The position numbers and the translations under genes were made by a program. A DNA stretch of 64,000 bases from Rhizorhapis sp036570425. Lineage in GTDB: Bacteria > Pseudomonadota > Alphaproteobacteria > Sphingomonadales > Sphingomonadaceae. The notes beneath the pieces were generated by a model, which was not told where the DNA came from, did not search any database, and worked only from the letters and a program-made list of their open reading frames with translations. Position 1 is the first letter of the stretch. Every line of letters begins with the position of its first letter. Positions 35,717-44,591 of this stretch are shown piece by piece. The DNA lies in NCBI GenBank assembly GCA_036570425.1, contig DATCYF010000014.1, forward strand, positions 59,452 through 123,451. The letters are read 5' to 3'.

Positions 35717-36349
35717 ATGGCTGGCATTGCCATGAACAAAGCCCTTCTTTCGCTCGCTCTTCTCGCATTTCTCCCGCTGGTTGCCTGTGGGCCGCAGGGG
35801 GATCAGTCGTCGGGTGACGAAGCGCCGCTGGCGGGAGCGAAGATTGGCGGAAATTTCACGCTTGTCGATCAGGATGGCCGGAAAGTCTCCTACAGTGATT
35901 TTGATGGCAAATACCGGATGCTCTATTTCGGTTATAGCTATTGCCCCGACGTGTGCCCACTCGACCTCCAGAAATTAATGCAGGGATACAGGCTCTTCGA
36001 AAAACAGGATCCGGCACGTGCGGCCAAGGTGCAGCCAATTTTTATCACCATCGATCCGCAGCGGGATACGCCGCAGGTGCTGAAAAACTATGTAAGCGCC
36101 TTTCACCCGAAGCTTATAGGTCTGACCGGCACACCAGACGAAATCGCCAAGGTCGCGAAGGATTTCGCCGTCTATTATGAAAAGGCGGGCGAGGATGAGC
36201 ATTATCTGGTCGATCATAGCCGCTCACCCTATTTGATGGGTCCTGATGGAAAGCCTCTGGCAATCCTGTCGACCGACCAGCCAGGCACCGATGCGGACGA
36301 AGGATCGCCGGAAGCGGTTGCGGCAGAACTTGAACGCTGGGTGAAATGA
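35717..36349 (+). CDS. SCO family copper chaperone lipoprotein
   Basis: A thioredoxin-like protein that helps build the CuA site of cytochrome oxidase. The lipobox LPLVACG follows a signal peptide. The copper-binding motif is YCPDVCP (CxxxC) with the distal His in LVDHSRSPYLMGPDG. ITIDPQRDTPQVLKNY and AFHPKLIGLTGT are typical of SCO1/SenC. The start could be 35717 or the internal ATG at 35732. It is coupled to the YcgN gene (ATGA). No cytochrome oxidase gene is in the window. Confidence 0.93.
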   Translation: MAGIAMNKALLSLALLAFLPLVACGPQGDQSSGDEAPLAGAKIGGNFTLVDQDGRKVSYSDFDGKYRMLYFGYSYCPDVCPLDLQKLMQGYRLFEKQDPARAAKVQPIFITIDPQRDTPQVLKNYVSAFHPKLIGLTGTPDEIAKVAKDFAVYYEKAGEDEHYLVDHSRSPYLMGPDGKPLAILSTDQPGTDADEGSPEAVAAELERWVK

Positions 36350-36777
36350 ACGAGCCCTTTTGGGAACGGCCTCTAAAAACGCTGGATCGGACGGAGTGGG
36401 AAGCGCTGTGCGACGGATGCGGCAAATGCTGCCTGCACAAGATAGAGGATGAGGACAGCGGTCGGATTTATCCCACCAACGTGGCCTGCAAACTGCTTGA
36501 CCGGCATAGCGCGCAATGCATGGATTATCGCCGCCGGAAGGCGTTTGTTCCTGACTGTCTTCGGCTGACCTTGCGGCTGCTGGACGACATTGAATGGCTG
36601 CCCGAAAGCTGCGCTTACAAGTTGCGTGCTGCGGACAAGTCATTGCCGGAATGGCATTACCTCATTTGCGGTGATCGGGAGGCGGTGCATCGGGCTGGCC
36701 AATCGATTCGCGGATGGACCATATCGGAAACCGAAGCGGGCGATCTGGAAAACCATGTGGTTAAGCGAAAGCTTTAA
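36346..36777 (+). CDS. YcgN family cysteine cluster protein (UPF0260)
   Basis: A 143-residue protein with LCDGCGKCCLHKIED near the N-terminus and further cysteines in NVACKLLD, QCMDYRRRK, DCLRL and SCAYKL, the pattern of the UPF0260/YcgN family. The cysteine set suggests bound metal, possibly zinc or iron-sulfur, but function is unknown. It overlaps the SCO stop by four bases and the YgjP-like gene by 23. Confidence 0.9.
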   Translation: MNEPFWERPLKTLDRTEWEALCDGCGKCCLHKIEDEDSGRIYPTNVACKLLDRHSAQCMDYRRRKAFVPDCLRLTLRLLDDIEWLPESCAYKLRAADKSLPEWHYLICGDREAVHRAGQSIRGWTISETEAGDLENHVVKRKL

Positions 36778-37516
36778 GGGCGTCGATCTGGGGAACAGCG
36801 TGGTCATTGCCGGCATCGCCTATCCGTTGAGGATTCGGCGGCACGCCCGCGCCCGTTCTTTCCGCCTGTCGGTCGATTCGGCCAAGCGTGAAGTGCGGCT
36901 TGGTTTGCCGACCCGAGCAAGCCTTCACAAAGCATTGCAATGGGTCAGAGGGCAGGAAGCTTGGCTGGAAAAGCAGCTTGCGGCGCTACCGGATGGTATT
37001 GCCCTTGTCCAGGGCGCGGTTTTCCCCTTTGAGGGATCGGATGTTCGTATTGACTGGTCGCCCTTGGCGGCCCGGCGGGTGATGCTTGGCGAGGGCTGCC
37101 TGATGCTTGGCGGCGCGGAGGAGGCGATCGCGCCGCGCGTTTTGCGCTGGCTGCGCGACCGGGCGCGCGAGACCTTGCATCACGAAACGGAAGTTTATGC
37201 GGCTCGCGCCGGGCTGCGGCTGGGGCAGGTATCAGTGGGTGATCCGCGTTCGCGTTGGGGAAGTTGTGCGTCCAATGGCAATATTCGCTATAGCTGGAGA
37301 CTTATCTGCGCGCCGATATTCGTGCGCCGCGCGACCGTAGCGCATGAAGTCGCGCATCTTGCACATATGGACCATAGTCCGGCTTTCCATGCGCGCCATG
37401 CGGATATTTATGGTGGGGATCCCGTTCCCGCTCGCCAATGGCTGCGGGAACATGGGGCGATGTTGCATCGAATAGGAGCAAGCAAAGGGGACGTAGACAC
37501 CGGCTCCCCGAGATAA
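36755..37516 (+). CDS. YgjP/DUF45-type M48 metallopeptidase
   Basis: A 253-residue protein of the YgjP (DUF45) family. The zinc motif HEVAHLAHMDHSPAF (HExxH with a downstream His) is near residue 205. RSRWGSCASNGNIRYSWRLI is the family signature just before it. The N-terminal domain has AYPLRIRRHARARSFRLSV. It is probably a cytoplasmic protease of unknown target. I start at the ATG at 36755 (MWLSESFKG), overlapping YcgN; a longer reading to 36590 lies inside YcgN and is rejected. Confidence 0.88.
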   Translation: MWLSESFKGVDLGNSVVIAGIAYPLRIRRHARARSFRLSVDSAKREVRLGLPTRASLHKALQWVRGQEAWLEKQLAALPDGIALVQGAVFPFEGSDVRIDWSPLAARRVMLGEGCLMLGGAEEAIAPRVLRWLRDRARETLHHETEVYAARAGLRLGQVSVGDPRSRWGSCASNGNIRYSWRLICAPIFVRRATVAHEVAHLAHMDHSPAFHARHADIYGGDPVPARQWLREHGAMLHRIGASKGDVDTGSPR

Positions 37517-37528
37517 AGGATAAAGCCT

Positions 37529-39619
37529 CTATTGAGTGGGAACCGGCGCGGCAGGTGGCTGGCGTTGGGGACCAGAACGCGGTGGAGGGCGGGGCGTTTC
37601 ACGGCCCAGAACGCCGTCGATCCATTTCTGATCCAGTCTGGGCGATGTTGTCGTCTCCGGCGTCTGTTCGGCTGGTTCGGCGGGCATATCGGTTTCGGTG
37701 CCGGGCTCTGACTCCAGCGGCATGCCGTTTTCGTCGACATACATGCCATTGTCAGGTTCGCCGAAATAGGCCTCATTGTCCGGTTCAAGCTGCCATTCGG
37801 GCAGAGTCAGTTCAGAATCGAACTGCTCGACCGGGCGCCGGGCCACCGCGACCTGCATATATTGCGCAAAGGCGCGGGCAGGCGCGCGGCCGCCCTGCAA
37901 TCCGCTAACACGGTGGGCATCATCCCGGCCCATCCAGACGCCGGTGGTGATGCCGCTGGAAAAGCCAAGGAACCAGCCGTCCTTGTTGCTGCTTGTCGTG
38001 CCGGTCTTGCCTGCCACCGGCCGTCCGATCTGGGCCGCGCGACCGGTGCCGGTATTGACGGCGGTTTGCAACAGGTCAGTCATGCCCGCAGCCACCCAAG
38101 GCGCGACCAGCACCCGGCTGGTATCGTCTTCATGCTCGTATAGCAATTCGCCGTCCGCTGTGGTCACTTTGGTGATGCCGTAGGGCACTACTGCAACGCC
38201 CTTGCGACTCACAGAAGCGAAAGCGCGAGTCATGTCGAGCAGGCGAACGTCCGATGTGCCCAGCACCATGGAAGGGTGCGTGTTTATAGGGGTGGTGATG
38301 CCGAAACGCCGGGCCATATCCGCTACGGTGGGGAAGCCCACGTCGACGCCCAGCTTCGCAGCTATGGTATTGATCGAATAGGCAAAAGCGGTGCGGATGT
38401 TGATCTGCCCATTGAAATGGCGAGAGCTGTTGCGCGGTTGCCAGCCATTGATTTCGACAGGTTCGTCCACAACGGCCGTTTCGGGCGTATAGCCCGCTTC
38501 CAGCGCAGCAAGGTAGACGAACAGCTTGAAAGCCGAGCCGGGTTGGCGAACGGCCTGAGTCGCTCGATTATAGTTGGAGCTGACATAATCGAGTCCGCCC
38601 ACCATTGCGCGCACTGCGCCATCGCGATCCAGTGAGACAAGCGCTCCCTGCGCGCCTCCTGGTGCATTCGCTTTCAGCGCATTGGTCGCGGCGCGCTGCA
38701 TGCGAAGGTCTATGGTGGTCCAGACCTCGAGCGGCTCGGAGGTTTCGTCAATCAGAGTGTCGAGCTGGGGCAAGGCCCAATCCGTGAAATAACGAACGCT
38801 GTTCTGCGGCGCTTCGGGAGCAAGTTTGACATCTTCCGGATCAGCGGCAGCGGCCTGCGCCTGCGTAATCACGCCATTTTCCTGCATCAGATCAAGCACG
38901 ACGCCTGCCCGGCCAATGGCTGCCTCTGCGTCGGCAGTAGGGGAATAATGAGACGGAGCCTTTACCAGACCGGCAATGATTGCCGCCTCGGGCAGGCTGA
39001 GGTCGGTGGCCGGATGCGCGAAGAACTTGCGACTGGCGGCATCCACGCCGTAAGCGCCCCCTCCAAAATAAACCTTGTTCAAATAAAGCTCAAGGATCTG
39101 CTCCTTGGAGAATTTGCGTTCCAAGGCCAGCGCCAGAACCATTTCCCTGAGCTTGCGGGCGAAGCTGTAGCTGTTGTTGAGAAATATGTTGCGGGCGACC
39201 TGCTGCGTAATTGTGGAGGCGCCCTGCATCCGACGGCCAGAGCCGCGATTTTCGACGGCAAGCCAAGCCGCGCGCGTCATGCCGATAGGGTCGACGCCGG
39301 GGTGCATATAATAGCGCTTGTCTTCGGTCGACACCATGGCATCGACCATCACCTGCGGAATCTGATTGTAAGACAACCATTTGCCGAAGCTGGGACCGAG
39401 CGAGACAATGACTGAACCGTCCGCCGCGTGGACGCGGACCATCTGCCCATTGGGCGAAGATTTCATGGCCTCAAACCCCGGCAATGACGACATTGTCACT
39501 GCCACCGCGACAATAAGCGCGATGACGGCTGCGATGCCCCCGAAAAGTCCGATCTGAAAAAGGCGTGTGAAGATGCGGCGCATCCGCCCCTGCGACTGTG
39601 TCTTGTTTGGTTTCGCCAT
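37529..39619 (-). CDS. penicillin-binding protein 1A, bifunctional
   Basis: A class A PBP of 696 residues that makes and cross-links peptidoglycan. An N-terminal membrane anchor is at residues 22-45. The glycosyltransferase 51 domain has the catalytic Glu in STEDKRYYMHPGVD (Glu99) and GASTITQQVARN (133-144). The transpeptidase domain has SAFK (nucleophile Ser362), SIN at 415-417 and KTGT at 538-541. The C-terminus is Pro/Glu/Thr-rich and disordered. It converges on the YgjP-like gene with a 12-base gap. Confidence 0.94.
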   Translation of the reverse strand: MAKPNKTQSQGRMRRIFTRLFQIGLFGGIAAVIALIVAVAVTMSSLPGFEAMKSSPNGQMVRVHAADGSVIVSLGPSFGKWLSYNQIPQVMVDAMVSTEDKRYYMHPGVDPIGMTRAAWLAVENRGSGRRMQGASTITQQVARNIFLNNSYSFARKLREMVLALALERKFSKEQILELYLNKVYFGGGAYGVDAASRKFFAHPATDLSLPEAAIIAGLVKAPSHYSPTADAEAAIGRAGVVLDLMQENGVITQAQAAAADPEDVKLAPEAPQNSVRYFTDWALPQLDTLIDETSEPLEVWTTIDLRMQRAATNALKANAPGGAQGALVSLDRDGAVRAMVGGLDYVSSNYNRATQAVRQPGSAFKLFVYLAALEAGYTPETAVVDEPVEINGWQPRNSSRHFNGQINIRTAFAYSINTIAAKLGVDVGFPTVADMARRFGITTPINTHPSMVLGTSDVRLLDMTRAFASVSRKGVAVVPYGITKVTTADGELLYEHEDDTSRVLVAPWVAAGMTDLLQTAVNTGTGRAAQIGRPVAGKTGTTSSNKDGWFLGFSSGITTGVWMGRDDAHRVSGLQGGRAPARAFAQYMQVAVARRPVEQFDSELTLPEWQLEPDNEAYFGEPDNGMYVDENGMPLESEPGTETDMPAEPAEQTPETTTSPRLDQKWIDGVLGRETPRPPPRSGPQRQPPAAPVPTQ

Positions 39620-39703
39620 TGAAGGTCCGATTACGCGCTATCAAATTCACCTACAAGCGCGTTCCGGCTTTACTGGCGATGAACCACGAATTTTCGGGGA
39701 GGA

Positions 39704-40102
39704 CTATTCCCCCTCTGGTTTGAAGTCCAGCGATGCACTGTTCATGCAATAGCGCAGACCCGTTACTCCCGGTCCATCAGGAAAGACATGCCCTAAATGC
39801 CCATCGCAGGCGGCGCAGCGTATCTCCACCCTTCGCATTCCATGCTTGGTGTCGACATGTTCGCTGACAGCCTCCGCATCGATCGGCGCGGTAAAGCTGG
39901 GCCAGCCTGAGCCGCTGTCATATTTTTCGGCACTATCGAACAGTTCGGCGCCGCAACCGGCGCAGAAATAGCGGCCTTCGTCTTTGTTGTGATAAAATTT
40001 GCCAGTGAAGGGGCGCTCGGTGCCTGCTTCGCGCAACACATGATATTGCTCGGGGGTCAGCTTGGCTTTCCACTCGGCGTCGGAGAGAATCTTCTTTTCC
40101 AT
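39704..40102 (-). CDS. msrB: peptide-methionine (R)-S-oxide reductase, cytoplasmic
   Basis: A complete, leaderless MsrB of 132 residues. Zinc cysteines are in FCAGCGAELF and IRCAACDGHLGHVFPDGP, the substrate strand is GSGWPSFTAPI, and the reactive Cys is in RYCMNSASLDF. It repairs methionine sulfoxide in cytoplasmic proteins. It differs from the Tat-exported copy at 8231 in its lack of signal peptide and in the canonical NSASLDF end. It lies downstream of the polyketide cassette, 54 bases from the flavoprotein gene. Confidence 0.94.
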   Translation of the reverse strand: MEKKILSDAEWKAKLTPEQYHVLREAGTERPFTGKFYHNKDEGRYFCAGCGAELFDSAEKYDSGSGWPSFTAPIDAEAVSEHVDTKHGMRRVEIRCAACDGHLGHVFPDGPGVTGLRYCMNSASLDFKPEGE

Positions 40103-40156
40103 GACACGAATATGGGCCCGGCAGGCGGCGGGATCAATATCGTCTACGCATCTGCT

Positions 40157-41248
40157 TCAAATCCGTGTAGCTCCGGCGATCAGGCGCAACGCGCCGGGAA
40201 ACCGGGCTATCAACGACAGAGCCAGGGTCGTGCTGACTGGATGGCGGGCCAACCCGCTGACCAGTTCCGCCACCGCGATGGGGCGGCGCATTTGACGAGC
40301 AAAGGCATGCTGATAGGCAGGGGCGGCCGCGCTGCCGCCTTCACGCCAGTGACGGATAGCACATTGGGCGCTTGCCAAGGCAATGCCAATGCCTTCGCCC
40401 GCCAGAGACGGTATGACGCCGGCCTGATCGCCCAGCCGGAAGACGCCCGGCTGCGTACCAGTAGCCCGCCAGCCATAAGGCACGCGGCCTATGGCGTCGA
40501 CGTGCTGTGTGGCAGTAAGCGCCGATAACCTTTCGCCCAGCGCGGGATTCTCGTCGGCCAGTTGAGCGAAGAGGATGGCAGGACTGCCTTTAGCGGCGGC
40601 GAGGCGACTCTTGCGGACAGCCATGCAGAAATTGGCTGATTCGTTCTCCTGCAGGACAACCCCAAGGTAGCCGCCTTTGAACAAATGCATTTCGATATAG
40701 CTTCCAAGGCGTTGCATCAGCCGGTCAGAAGGCGTCATGCGCAAGCGAAGGCCGAGCATTGGGTCCTTTCCCACAGCATCCTTGGGCCGGGGCAATCCCC
40801 TCAAGTCATGCTTGCCAGTGGCCAAAAATAGACCGTCGCCTGTGAGTAGTTCTCCACTATCCAGCTGGATATGACCCTTCACAAACGCCTGGGCTGGCAC
40901 GCCGCGCCGGACGACCGCGCCCCGCCGCTCAGCCTCAGTCAACAGCAAAAGGTCCAGTCTTTGGCGGGAAACAGCAATAGCGGGCACGGGAAGCGGTAGT
41001 TCATGGCAGTGGCCGCCCGAAAATATGCGGAGGCTGTTGACGTCATGGCCTTTGAGGAGGTCGCGGGATATGCCAAGGGTCTCCAGCATTTCCACCGTTC
41101 GCCAGCTCAAAAAGCCGCCGCACAGCGCATCGCGGCCAGCCGCCTGTCGTTCAATGACAATGGGTTTAATGCCCGCATCCAGCAAGTGCATCGCAGCCGC
41201 CGCGCCCGCGGGACCGCCGCCGACGATCAGCGGATTCGTTCGACGCAT
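40157..41248 (-). CDS. FAD-dependent oxidoreductase of geranylgeranyl-reductase type
   Basis: A flavoprotein of about 363 residues. The dinucleotide-binding motif VGGGPAGAAAAMHLLDAG is at the N-terminus, ATGKHDLRGLPR is the second FAD motif, and GVFRLGDQAGVIPSLAGEGIG is the third (GDxAG). It is in the geranylgeranyl reductase/PHBH-like superfamily, whose members hydroxylate or reduce lipids and quinones. The ATG at 41248 gives a natural start; it overlaps the methyltransferase gene by 22 bases. Adjacent PKS and methyltransferase suggest it oxidises a phenolic lipid, by analogy to SrsC-type enzymes. Confidence 0.85.
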   Translation of the reverse strand: MRRTNPLIVGGGPAGAAAAMHLLDAGIKPIVIERQAAGRDALCGGFLSWRTVEMLETLGISRDLLKGHDVNSLRIFSGGHCHELPLPVPAIAVSRQRLDLLLLTEAERRGAVVRRGVPAQAFVKGHIQLDSGELLTGDGLFLATGKHDLRGLPRPKDAVGKDPMLGLRLRMTPSDRLMQRLGSYIEMHLFKGGYLGVVLQENESANFCMAVRKSRLAAAKGSPAILFAQLADENPALGERLSALTATQHVDAIGRVPYGWRATGTQPGVFRLGDQAGVIPSLAGEGIGIALASAQCAIRHWREGGSAAAPAYQHAFARQMRRPIAVAELVSGLARHPVSTTLALSLIARFPGALRLIAGATRI

Positions 41249-41925
41249 AGCCGGAAAGGAAAATAGCGCTTCACGCGCGCTGCGCCGCTGAGGCCAGCCT
41301 TGCCCAGCATGGCGCTCCACTCCGCGGGACGAAAGGCACGGGCGATGCTGAGCTGGCCATCCTCTCGAACAATAGGATGCACGCGGAGCAGACGGGCAAG
41401 CAGCGGAAATCCATGATAGGCAAAAGCGTGGCGGTAAAGATCGTTGACGAACCAGCCCCGCGATGCGTGTCGCTCCATGAAATCAAGGAAAGCAAGCCGC
41501 TCGGCGTTGCTCATGTGATGAGCGACAAGGCTGCTGATGATGAAATCCCACGGCTCCTGCGCTAGGTCCGCATAGTCCCCGGTCCGGTATGCTATGGGTG
41601 CGCGCGCAGGATGTAGCGCCTTTGCCACTGCTTCGCTGCGCGGATTGAGGTCGATGCCGGTCAAGGCACATTGCAGGCCGTTTCGCCTGCTCCAGCGGTA
41701 GATGCTCCGTAGCATCCCGCCATCGCCAAAGCCCACGTCCAGCAAGCGGAACGGCCTATCTCGCCGTGCTGCGCGGCTCAGAAAATCGAGGGTTGGCCGG
41801 TTTGCCAGAGTCGCGGCATTGATGCGCCGAAGCCCGCCAAGCACTTCCCTATAGACTGGCTCGGGCAGATCCGGCGAATCCATCTGCTCCCCTTCCTGGG
41901 CGCGGATGGCGAGATTGCGCATCAT
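41227..41925 (-). CDS. class I SAM-dependent methyltransferase
   Basis: A 232-residue Rossmann methyltransferase. Motif I is LLDVGFGDGGML, motif II includes LTGIDLNPRSEAVAKAL, and DFIISSLVAHHMSNAERLAFLDFM follows the fold. It looks related to UbiE/COQ5 and SrsB-type enzymes, which methylate quinone or phenol rings. The ATG at 41925 overlaps the polyketide synthase stop by four bases (ATGA); MDSPDLPEP at 41883 is an alternative. The likely substrate is the product of the adjacent type III PKS. This is inferred from context. Confidence 0.85.
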   Translation of the reverse strand: MMRNLAIRAQEGEQMDSPDLPEPVYREVLGGLRRINAATLANRPTLDFLSRAARRDRPFRLLDVGFGDGGMLRSIYRWSRRNGLQCALTGIDLNPRSEAVAKALHPARAPIAYRTGDYADLAQEPWDFIISSLVAHHMSNAERLAFLDFMERHASRGWFVNDLYRHAFAYHGFPLLARLLRVHPIVREDGQLSIARAFRPAEWSAMLGKAGLSGAARVKRYFPFRLCVERIR

Positions 41926-42863
41926 GGTCGGGAAAACCGGAAACCTTCGGCGGCGAGCCCGGGCCCAAAAGCCAGCGCGACGCCTTTTTCGGGAACGCGG
42001 TTTTTCAGCATATGATTCAGCACGAACATCAAGGTAGCCGAAGACATATTTCCATAGGCGTCCAGCACAGTCCGGCTCTCGTCGAGCGCATGTTCAGAGA
42101 GGCCCAGCCCATGCCCCACAGCGTCCAGGATTGAACGGCCCCCCGCATGCACTGCCCAGCCATCTATGGCCTCAACCCCTTCGGGGCATAATACATGCTG
42201 CATTCTCGGTTCGCCAAGCGCTGCCGCTATGCGCCCCGGAACTTCACCCGACAGGTGCATGGCAAAGCCGTGATCCCCTACATGCCACTGGATGAGAGAC
42301 TGACTTTCGGGCAGTGTCGCCGCGAATGGCGTATCGATCCCTAGCCCTGAAGATTCCGCCGTCACCAGAGCTGCCGCTGCGCCATCGCCGAATTGCAGAG
42401 CCGCGAGCAGGGATTCCAGTCTGTCATATTTCTGCAGATGCAGGCTGGAGAGTTCGACACTGAGCACCAGCACGCGCGCTTGGGGATCTGATCGGACAAT
42501 GTGGCGTGCGGATCGTAATGCGACCACGGCGGCATAGCATCCCATATAGCCGACCAGCAGCCGCTCTACCGATGGCGAAAGGCCCAACCGTGCGGCAATG
42601 ATCTGATCGACACCGGGGGCTATAAAGCCCGTGCAACTCGCCACGATCAAATGGGTGATACCGCTGATGTTCGCCTGCTGCGAAAGAGTCCTGATGGCTT
42701 CCAGCGCCAGGGTGGGGGCGGCATCGGCATAGAGCTGCATACGTACCGATGTCGGTGGAAAATTATCCTCTGCATAAAAACCGCCCGGTTCCACTGGGGA
42801 TCCGTTGTCATGGGTTTTGGGCAAGACGGACCAGCGATGCGAAATCCCGGACCGACGCGCCAT
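41922..42863 (-). CDS. type III polyketide synthase (N-terminus extends upstream, see text)
   Basis: A chalcone-synthase-superfamily enzyme that condenses malonyl-CoA on an acyl starter, making alkylresorcinols, alkylpyrones or similar. Counting from Met at 42863, the catalytic triad is Cys77 (ASCTGF), His239 (WAVHAGG) and Asn272 (GNMSSATL); QFGDGAAAAL is typical. The same frame stays open to 43022. It reads INAIGTAVPGHDIHQPF and TDRAIFRRMARRSGI, which are clearly conserved family residues, yet it contains no ATG, GTG, TTG or CTG. ATC at 42989 lies eight bases after GGAGG. The true start is therefore probably unusual, or the sequence has an N-terminal change. The next two genes are coupled. 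Confidence 0.88.
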   Translation of the reverse strand: MARRSGISHRWSVLPKTHDNGSPVEPGGFYAEDNFPPTSVRMQLYADAAPTLALEAIRTLSQQANISGITHLIVASCTGFIAPGVDQIIAARLGLSPSVERLLVGYMGCYAAVVALRSARHIVRSDPQARVLVLSVELSSLHLQKYDRLESLLAALQFGDGAAAALVTAESSGLGIDTPFAATLPESQSLIQWHVGDHGFAMHLSGEVPGRIAAALGEPRMQHVLCPEGVEAIDGWAVHAGGRSILDAVGHGLGLSEHALDESRTVLDAYGNMSSATLMFVLNHMLKNRVPEKGVALAFGPGLAAEGFRFSRP

Positions 42864-43145
42864 TCGCCTGAAAATTGCTCGATCAGTGTCCGACGTGAGC
42901 TGCGATTCGGCCCAGGCAAGGAAAGGCTGATGAATGTCGTGGCCCGGAACGGCCGTGCCGATGGCATTGATAAAGGCAGCGGGAGCGATAGGCTGGATCC
43001 TCCATGTATCGCCGGGTCGGGGCTACCCGGCGTCTGCACTTTGGAACGATGATACAGGGCAGAAAGCTCCAGCACAAACGAGGATTATCGGATAAATTTT
43101 CCTGTAAGCTCAGTCCGAATTCCGGCTTTCCCTTTCATTGGCGCG

Positions 43146-44591
43146 CTATCGCAGGCCCCCGCCCAGGGATCGGTAAAGCTCGATCAGGTTCGTTTCAGCA
43201 GTCAGCCGTGAGGAGATGAGACCTTGTTGGGCGGCGTACAATGTACGCTGCGCGTCGAGCGTATTGAGAAACGGCTCAATACCTGCCCGGTATCGCGCTT
43301 CCGAAAGGCGATAGGCTCCAGAGGCTGCGTTGCGAAGAGACGTCAGAGCGTCAAGCTGAGTCCCGATGGTTTCCCGTTGCGCAAGTGCATCCGCAACTTC
43401 GCGGAATGCAGATTGGATCGATTGCTCATAACGGGCAAGCGCGACATCGCGGCTCGCCTCCGCATAGCGAAGATTGCCTTTGGTCCGGCCAAAATCGAAA
43501 ATAGGCATGGTCGCGCTGGGTGCTACAGTCCAAGTATCGCTTCCGCCGCCGAAAAGGTTTGATAGACCCAGACTCATTGTTCCAGCCACGGCCGTCAGCG
43601 ATATCTTGGGGAAAAAGGCCGCGCGTGCCGCACCTATGCTGGCATTGGCGGCACGGAGCAGGCTTTCAGCTTCGGCAATGTCTGGACGGCGCAACAATAT
43701 CGTGGAGTCCAGATTCCCAGGCAATTGCGCAATCGTTGAGCCGTTCGGCGATAGCCCTGTCGGCAGCAGCTCGGCAGGAACAGTCGCGCCAACCAGTAAA
43801 TTAAGGCGATTGCGGTCCTGTGCGACCAGTGTCGTGAGTTCAGCCATGTCAGAACGCGCCTGGTCACGGCTTGTTTGCGCTTGCTGTACATCGAGTTCGG
43901 AGGCGATTCCGCCTCGAAAGCGCTCCCGCGTCAATTCAAATGTCTGGCCGAACGCACTCAGTGTATCGCGCGTTATGTTAAGGCGGTCCTGATCGGCGGC
44001 TAATGTGAGATAAGCGGAAGCCAATTCGGCGATCAGCGCGGTTTGCGTCGCGTCTCGTGCGCTCTGGCTGGCGAAATATTGCTCTTGCGCGGCGCGATCG
44101 AGATTACGCAATCGACCAAAGAGATCAATTTCCCAAGCAGAAATACCGGCCTCGACCGAATAGATGTCCAGTCTCCGGCCGACGCCGTTTGCCGTTCCGC
44201 CGCCGTTTTCTGCGCCCGGAATGGCAGTGCTTCCCGAGAGGCCCGCAGAATTCCTTTCAAAAGTTGCACCAGCATTCGCACTCAAACCTGGCGCGAGATC
44301 AGCACGCTGCACATGGAATTGTGCGCGCGCCTGAGCGACATTGGCGAGAGCCACGCGCAAATCACGATTGTTCTCCAAGGCCAAAGCAATCAGGCGACGT
44401 AATCGCTCGTCGGTAAAGAAGTCGCGCCATGCCAAATCAGCCGGTTCGATTGTGCCCTGTTGAGGCTCAGTCGAACCGAAGGGTAGCTCAGCAGGAACCG
44501 GCATTGCGGGCCGGTGATATTCCGGGGCCATATTGCACCCGGCGAGAATAATGGTCGCGAGAAGCGCGAGAGGAAATTTTCGCAACATCAT
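43146..44591 (-). CDS. RND efflux outer-membrane channel lipoprotein, NodT family
   Basis: The outer-membrane component of a tripartite exporter, 481 residues. A signal peptide ends in the lipobox ILAGC. The mature chain has MPVPAELPFGSTEP, AWRDFFTDERLRRLIALALENNRDLRVALANV, the repeated helical hairpins, and a C-terminal ETNLIELYRSLGGG. It resembles OprM/AdeK. The ATG overlaps the RND pump stop by four bases. It is the last gene of the MFP-RND-OMP operon. Confidence 0.93.
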   Translation of the reverse strand: MMLRKFPLALLATIILAGCNMAPEYHRPAMPVPAELPFGSTEPQQGTIEPADLAWRDFFTDERLRRLIALALENNRDLRVALANVAQARAQFHVQRADLAPGLSANAGATFERNSAGLSGSTAIPGAENGGGTANGVGRRLDIYSVEAGISAWEIDLFGRLRNLDRAAQEQYFASQSARDATQTALIAELASAYLTLAADQDRLNITRDTLSAFGQTFELTRERFRGGIASELDVQQAQTSRDQARSDMAELTTLVAQDRNRLNLLVGATVPAELLPTGLSPNGSTIAQLPGNLDSTILLRRPDIAEAESLLRAANASIGAARAAFFPKISLTAVAGTMSLGLSNLFGGGSDTWTVAPSATMPIFDFGRTKGNLRYAEASRDVALARYEQSIQSAFREVADALAQRETIGTQLDALTSLRNAASGAYRLSEARYRAGIEPFLNTLDAQRTLYAAQQGLISSRLTAETNLIELYRSLGGGLR

